Below, piece after piece: positions 60,052 to 64,000 of a stretch of DNA of 64,000 nucleotides (its first letter is position 1; the number at the start of each line of letters is the position of its first letter). This DNA comes from Rhodococcus wratislaviensis (GTDB lineage Bacteria > Actinomycetota > Actinomycetes > Mycobacteriales > Mycobacteriaceae). The DNA lies in NCBI RefSeq assembly GCF_900455735.1, contig NZ_UAUI01000011.1, forward strand, positions 744,001 through 808,000, written 5' to 3'. The notes beneath the pieces were generated by a model. The model saw only the letters and a program-made list of their open reading frames with translations, was not told the DNA's origin and did not search any database. The translations under genes and the position numbers were made by a program.

Positions 60052-60837
60052 ATGGGTCGGATCAAGACGCAGGATCTTCCGGACCTTTCCACGCTGCTGG
60101 TTCCGCAGAACGAGCTGATGCTCGCGGTGGAGCAGGCCGTGCTCAGGAACCGGGGCGCGGCCGGTGTGGCGGCGTCTCTCGCCGAGCAGATAGCGGCGAA
60201 GCTCGCAGGGGTCATCACACTCGGCCATGTGGACTCGGGCCAACGCCTCCTCGAGCAGGACATCAGTGCAGTGCTGGAGGTCAGTCGGGCACCTGTGCGC
60301 GAGGCGCTGCGAATTCTCGAGCGTGACCGACTCGTGCACTTCCAGTCTCGGCGGGGTGCGGTGGTGACGGACCTGTGTGCGGGGGACGTTCGCGATCTGT
60401 TCGACGTCCGCGCCGCCCTCTACGTGATGTTGCTGCGCCAAGAACTGCTGGAGCAGCCGGAGGATCTGAAGGCGGTATTCGACGCCAACATGCCACGGGT
60501 GCTGCAAGGGGCGCGTGAGTCGGTCGATGCCTACGCGGTCGCCACATTTCTGCTGAACAGCACCGTTGCGCAGGTCTCGCGCAATCGCATCGTGGCGGAG
60601 CTGTTGCAGTCGGTCTCCTTGCAGACCCTTCGGTATGTGCGCGTCGGTCTGTCCGCCACGCCCCGCGACTTGCCGAAGTTCGCCAAGCGCTGGCGCGCTC
60701 TCCACAACGCGATCGTCGAGCACGACGCCGACCTCGCGGTCGAACTTGCCGAGCAACGGATTATCAGCGTCCGTGATTCCGCACTTCGCGAGCTCGCAGC
60801 GTCCGAGGAGAACGCCGGAGACCGGCGCGCCATCTGA
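60052..60837 (+). CDS. GntR-family transcriptional regulator (FCD domain)
   Basis: A 261-residue GntR regulator: HTH from LAEQIAAKLAGVITLGHVDS through LEVSRAPVREALRILERDRL at about residues 40-100, then an all-helical FCD-like domain (DLFDVRAALYVMLLRQELLE, HNAIVEHDADLAVELAEQRI). It lies 194 bases upstream of the TauD-family gene, in the same direction. A GTCGAC-centred dyad in that gap, present again before the second dioxygenase copy, is its likely operator. Confidence 0.83.
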   Translation: MGRIKTQDLPDLSTLLVPQNELMLAVEQAVLRNRGAAGVAASLAEQIAAKLAGVITLGHVDSGQRLLEQDISAVLEVSRAPVREALRILERDRLVHFQSRRGAVVTDLCAGDVRDLFDVRAALYVMLLRQELLEQPEDLKAVFDANMPRVLQGARESVDAYAVATFLLNSTVAQVSRNRIVAELLQSVSLQTLRYVRVGLSATPRDLPKFAKRWRALHNAIVEHDADLAVELAEQRIISVRDSALRELAASEENAGDRRAI

Positions 60838-60911
60838 TTCCTGGCCCTCGCGCCTGCTTTTCCTCGACCGCAGGTCGGGACGTTGTCGCTCGACCGGTCG
60901 GTGTGTGCAGA

Positions 60912-61370
60912 ACTGACCAAAATTGTTGTCGACATAAATTGTGATTCCTGTTACGTTGTGACAGGCACCACTCATCCGGCCTGTGCCGGACATTCGAATC
61001 GTGAAGAATCAGCCGAAATCGAGGAGCCCTCGTGAAGCTTTGTGTCACTCCCCTGACCGGATCCATCGGCGCCGCAGTGGACGGCGTTCGCCTGGACGAG
61101 CCCATCGACGACCAGACCGTGGAGGCGCTGCGCGCAGCCTTCCGCGAGCACTGCACGCTCGTATTCCGGGACCAGTACGTAAAGCCGTTGGCGCAGATCG
61201 AATTTGCCCGGCTGTGGGGCGAGCCGGTAGTCACCGAAATGCTGAACCCGCTGGACGGGCACCCGGAGATCTTTCAGGTCGCCAACGTCAAGAAGGAGAC
61301 CACCGCCACCGAAGCCTGGCACTACGACGGATCGTTCACCGCGGCACCACCGAAGATCACGATGCTCTCG
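60912..61370 (+). repeat. Direct repeat, copy 1 (promoter and 5' part of dioxygenase gene)
   Basis: This stretch recurs at 63541-64000 almost unchanged: two substitutions and one inserted base were seen in about 460 bases. It includes 120 bases of promoter and the first 113 codons of the dioxygenase. The similarity starts sharply at ACTGACCAAAATTG. The second copy runs off the window, so the full length is unknown. Confidence 0.95.
60922..60941. promoter_or_regulatory. GTCGAC dyad before the dioxygenase, probable GntR operator
   Basis: ATTGTTGTCGACATAAAT holds the dyad TGTCGACA with A/T-rich flanks, the kind of TNGTNNACNA site bound by GntR proteins. It lies 95 bases before the dioxygenase start and is repeated at 63551 in the second copy. 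Confidence 0.5.
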
Positions 61371-61826
61371 GCGATCACCACCCCGGTGGGCGGGGACACG
61401 ATGTGGTCGAACCAGTACCTCGCATACGAACGACTGTCCCCGGCACTGAAAGACACCCTCGACGGACTCATGGTGCGATTCAGCGGCATCCGGCTCGGCC
61501 GCATGCTCAACGTCGCCGAGCAGGACACCCCGACCGCGGTGCATCCGCTGGTGCGGACCCACCCCGAGACCGGGCGAAAGGCCCTGTTCGTGGGACACCG
61601 GGACAACGCCTGCATCGACGGCTGGACCCGGCAGGAAAGCGAACCCCTGCTCGAATACCTCTACCAGAGCTCGGTCACCCCCGACAACGTCTACCGCCAC
61701 GCCTGGCGCGACGGAGACCTCGTCATGTGGGACAACCGGTGCACCATGCACTACGCGATCCACGGCTACGGCACCCAGGAACGAGTCCTCAACCGCATCA
61801 CCCTCCGCGGCGAGGTCCCCGCGTAG
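61032..61826 (+). CDS. TauD/TfdA-family 2-oxoglutarate-dependent dioxygenase
   Basis: Fe(II)/2-oxoglutarate dioxygenase, 264 aa. The iron triad is His97 and Asp99 in WHYDGSF and distal His240 in WDNRCTMHY; the 2-oxoglutarate Arg is in RVLNRITLRG. Family members release sulfite from taurine, degrade aryloxyacetates, or hydroxylate other acids; the substrate here is not predictable. GTG start with GAGGAG upstream. It lies between a GntR regulator and an MFS carrier, a compact uptake-and-oxidation unit. A second, damaged copy begins at 63661. Confidence 0.88.
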   Translation: MKLCVTPLTGSIGAAVDGVRLDEPIDDQTVEALRAAFREHCTLVFRDQYVKPLAQIEFARLWGEPVVTEMLNPLDGHPEIFQVANVKKETTATEAWHYDGSFTAAPPKITMLSAITTPVGGDTMWSNQYLAYERLSPALKDTLDGLMVRFSGIRLGRMLNVAEQDTPTAVHPLVRTHPETGRKALFVGHRDNACIDGWTRQESEPLLEYLYQSSVTPDNVYRHAWRDGDLVMWDNRCTMHYAIHGYGTQERVLNRITLRGEVPA

Positions 61827-61901
61827 GAGCCCCTACCACCCGCTCGCCGCCGCGGCCGCGTAGCGCACATCCAGACGCGGTGCTCACTGATTGGAGCAGC
61901 A

Positions 61902-63401
61902 ATGCAAGAAATCGATCGCCCCTCGGTGAGCGCGACCGCAGCGCCGGGCGGATCGGCACTCTCGGATCGGTCGTGGAAGGTGCCGAGCGAGACTGCTTGC
62001 ATCTCGACGACGAAGGGAGAGGATGTGTTCATGGCACTCCCGGACGACACCGAACGGGCAGACGACCCCGCCGACGGCGGCAGAAGGGTCGCCCCGGCGG
62101 TGAGCGCTCCGACCGCCCGCACCGCATGGAGTATCACGTTCCTCGTGATGATTCTGCAAACGATCAACTTCGCAGACAAGGCAGTACTCGGGATCGTCGC
62201 CCGACCGCTGTCCGAGGATCTGGGACTGTCGAACGCGGACATCGGACTCTTGGGCAGTGCCTTCTACGTCCTGTTCGTCATCACCGGACTGGTGGGCGGA
62301 TTCATCGCCGACCGAGTACGCATCGTCTGGGTGCTGCTGGCTCTGGCCCTGCTGTGGTCACTGGTTCAGATCCCGGTACTGCTCGTGGGCACGTTCACCG
62401 CGCTGATCGTCAGCCGCGTACTGCTCGGCGCCGCGGAAGGCCCCGCGGGCGCGTTGAACAACGTGGCGGTGTTCGGATGGTTCCCCAAGAGCAAACGCGG
62501 CCTTCCGTCCGCGGTGGTCAGTTCCGGAACGTCTCTGTCGAAGATATTGATGGCACCCGCGCTCACGGTGATCGTCGCGGCATATGGATGGAAGGCCGCA
62601 TTCTGGACCCTGATGATCGTCGGCCTGGTGTGGGCGGCGGTGTGGCTGGTTGTCGGCAAGGACGGGCCGTATTCGGTGAGCAGTGCACGGCAGGTGGCCC
62701 GGTCCGGTGCGCCTGACGGCAACGTGACAAGGGTGAGTTTCCTGCGAATCGCCGCATTACCCACCTTCTGGGGTGGGGTGCTCGGCATGTTCGCCATCTA
62801 CGGGATGGTTGCGGTGATTCTCACCTGGCTGCCTTCCTACTTCGAGCAGGGGCTGGGTTTCAGCCGGGTCGACTCGGGACTGCTCTTCGCACTGCCGAGT
62901 GTGACCGGGATGGCGTCGATGTTGTTGGTGTCCTTCATCACCGATCGACTCGCCGGCAGGGGGATGACAGTGCGGGTCTCGCGCGGAATGGTGTCGGTGG
63001 TGGCATTGTTCGCCTGTGGCGTCATGTTGGCCTCCATCCCGTTGGTACACAGTGCGTGGCTGGCCGTGTTCCTCGTGGTCGCGGGATACGGAGCCGGGGT
63101 GGCCAGCTACCCGCTGATGAATGTCGCGGTGGCACACATCAGTCCTGAACGTCAGGTCGCATCCACTCTGGGCGTGTTCACCGCACTGTTTTCGACCTCG
63201 GGCATCCTCGCGCCGTGGCTCACCGGTCACCTCGTCGATGCGGCGACGACGCCGGCAGAGGGGTACACGACGGCTTTCCAGATCTTCGGTGTCGTGGCGA
63301 TCATCGGCGCCGTGGTGATGGCGCTGACGGTCGATCCCGAGCGTGATCGTGCCCGGATCGCAGCGATCGATACGCTGACCAGCGCCGACGACAGGTCCTG
63401 A
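61902..63401 (+). CDS. MFS transporter (ACS-like)
   Basis: Major facilitator carrier with 12 predicted membrane segments after a long soluble N-terminus. LVMILQTINFADKAVLGIVA is TM1 with the NFADK motif typical of anion:cation symporter-like carriers; GGFIADRVRIVWV is the motif-A loop. The ATG at 61902 (GGAG upstream) gives 499 aa; ATG 62031 with AGGGAGAGG gives 456 aa and removes a tail with no family likeness, so either start is possible. It probably imports the acid used by the TauD-type enzyme. Confidence 0.85.
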   Translation: MQEIDRPSVSATAAPGGSALSDRSWKVPSETACISTTKGEDVFMALPDDTERADDPADGGRRVAPAVSAPTARTAWSITFLVMILQTINFADKAVLGIVARPLSEDLGLSNADIGLLGSAFYVLFVITGLVGGFIADRVRIVWVLLALALLWSLVQIPVLLVGTFTALIVSRVLLGAAEGPAGALNNVAVFGWFPKSKRGLPSAVVSSGTSLSKILMAPALTVIVAAYGWKAAFWTLMIVGLVWAAVWLVVGKDGPYSVSSARQVARSGAPDGNVTRVSFLRIAALPTFWGGVLGMFAIYGMVAVILTWLPSYFEQGLGFSRVDSGLLFALPSVTGMASMLLVSFITDRLAGRGMTVRVSRGMVSVVALFACGVMLASIPLVHSAWLAVFLVVAGYGAGVASYPLMNVAVAHISPERQVASTLGVFTALFSTSGILAPWLTGHLVDAATTPAEGYTTAFQIFGVVAIIGAVVMALTVDPERDRARIAAIDTLTSADDRS

Positions 63402-63490
63402 CGAAGGCGCAACACAGCCGAACAAGTATGCGGGGCCGCGCGGTCACCCGGCTTCGGTCATCGCACACGAATCCAGCACGGGCGATTGGC

Positions 63491-63503
63491 TGACGTTACG
63501 TCA
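63491..63503. promoter_or_regulatory. Perfect palindrome TGACGTTACGTCA
   Basis: A 13-base perfect dyad in the gap between the MFS gene and the second dioxygenase copy, just left of where the repeat starts. It is not present before the first copy. It could be a regulator site or a mark of the duplication end. Confidence 0.35.
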
Positions 63504-63540
63504 ATTGGTGTGTAGTCCTGCGCTATTCACCACAGTCGAC

Positions 63541-64000
63541 ACTGACCAAAATTGTTGTCGACATAAATTGTGATTCCTGTTACGTTGTGACAGGCACCAC
63601 TCATCCGGCCTGTGCCGGACATTCGAATCGTGAAGAATCAGCCGAAATCGAGGAGCCCTCGTGAAGCTTTGTGTCACCCCCCCTGACCGGATCCATCGGC
63701 GCCGCAGTGGACGGCGTTCGCCTGGACGAGCCCATCGACGACCAGACCGTGGAGACGCTGCGCGCAGCCTTCCGCGAGCACTGCACGCTCGTATTCCGGG
63801 ACCAGTACGTAAAGCCGTTGGCGCAGATCGAATTTGCCCGGCTGTGGGGCGAGCCGGTAGTCACCGAAATGCTGAACCCGCTGGACGGGCACCCGGAGAT
63901 CTTTCAGGTCGCCAACGTCAAGAAGGAGACCACCGCCACCGAAGCCTGGCACTACGACGGATCGTTCACCGCGGCACCACCGAAGATCACGATGCTCTCG
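63541..64000 (+). repeat. Direct repeat, copy 2 (runs off the window)
   Basis: Same sequence as 60912-61370, offset 2629 bases before and 2630 after a one-base insertion near 63683. Contains the same GTCGAC dyad (63551) and ribosome site. Everything between the copies (rest of the dioxygenase and the MFS gene) would be deleted by recombination between them. Confidence 0.95.
63661..64000 (+). pseudogene. Second copy of the TauD-family dioxygenase, frameshifted, partial
   Basis: The GTG at 63661 corresponds to the start of the intact gene, but after six codons a C-run has grown: CACTCCCCTG in copy 1 is CACCCCCCCTG here, one base longer, so the frame is lost. Downstream the original frame is open to the window end with one substitution (a GCG codon became ACG), and a GTG at 63709 in that frame could give a product lacking 15 residues. 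The homopolymer nature allows a sequencing error. The 3' part is outside the window. Confidence 0.75.

Noticed and set aside
63541..64000. An insertion sequence as the cause of the repeat
   Set aside because: The repeated DNA is a dioxygenase promoter and gene. There is no transposase and no terminal inverted repeat or target duplication at the visible end.

Overview
The window is high-GC actinobacterial DNA. Gene style (TetR, PucR, PaaX, GAF-LuxR and FadR-type GntR regulators, many acyl-CoA dehydrogenases, crotonases, SDRs and CaiB CoA-transferases) suggests Rhodococcus or a close Nocardiaceae relative; this is inferred from content, not from a marker gene. Almost every gene is catabolic. 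I see no rRNA, tRNA, CRISPR, phage, transposase or replication origin.

Layout. 0-3.2 kb: a Rieske ring-hydroxylating dioxygenase (alpha, beta, Rieske ferredoxin) with an SDR dehydrogenase. 3.3-13.6 kb: a luciferase-like oxidoreductase, a PucR regulator, SDRs, an aminoglycoside-phosphotransferase-like kinase, a quinone-oxidoreductase-type MDR protein, a MaoC protein, an acyl-CoA dehydrogenase and an MFS carrier coupled to a CrtC/AttH-like protein. 13.6-18.9 kb: a TetR regulator divergent from a hotdog thioesterase, then a BadI-like ring-opening hydrolase, an acyl-CoA dehydrogenase, a dienoyl-CoA-reductase-like SDR and a thioesterase. 18.9-41.8 kb: a long, mostly minus-strand CoA-ester block. 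It holds a broken acyl-CoA ligase, a kinase, enoyl-CoA hydratases, CaiB, an EamA exporter, a MenB-like crotonase, a BadH-like dehydrogenase, an HMG-CoA-lyase-like enzyme, a CoA-transferase, thiolase, SDR, three acyl-CoA dehydrogenases, a FadR-type regulator, two CoA ligases and a MaoC pair. 42-49.9 kb: two GAF-LuxR regulators and a CYP108-like P450 system (ferredoxin, P450, reductase) followed by alcohol and aldehyde dehydrogenases. 50-58.3 kb: PaaX, CaiB, then a three-gene benzoyl-CoA reductase/2-hydroxyacyl-CoA dehydratase-type module, an SDR lacking its catalytic Tyr and Lys, and a CoA ligase. 58.4-60 kb: an ABC ATPase next to a rearrangement scar joining remnants of a sugar permease and pntB. 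60-64 kb: a GntR regulator, a TauD-family dioxygenase and an MFS carrier, then a second, frameshifted copy of the dioxygenase start running off the window.

How the genes may work together (inference). The P450, alcohol and aldehyde dehydrogenases would turn a ring methyl group into a carboxylate. CoA ligases would activate it. A hydratase, the BadH-like dehydrogenase and the BadI-like hydrolase would then open a six-membered ring as in the cyclohexanecarboxyl-CoA route. CYP108 is the alpha-terpineol P450 family. A p-menthane monoterpene would give a 3-branched pimelyl-CoA, which ordinary thiolysis cannot pass. The HMG-CoA-lyase-like enzyme is the expected retro-aldol solution, and the CoA-transferase could reactivate the resulting keto acid.

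Regulation. A quasi-palindromic site, core GGWCNGWCC, occurs in about ten intergenic regions, usually touching a -10 box, and also lies in front of the FadR-type regulator at 34.2 kb, which is its likely binder. A second shared site, AACGATCGTT, links the TetR/thioesterase promoter to the MenB-like gene 12.6 kb away.
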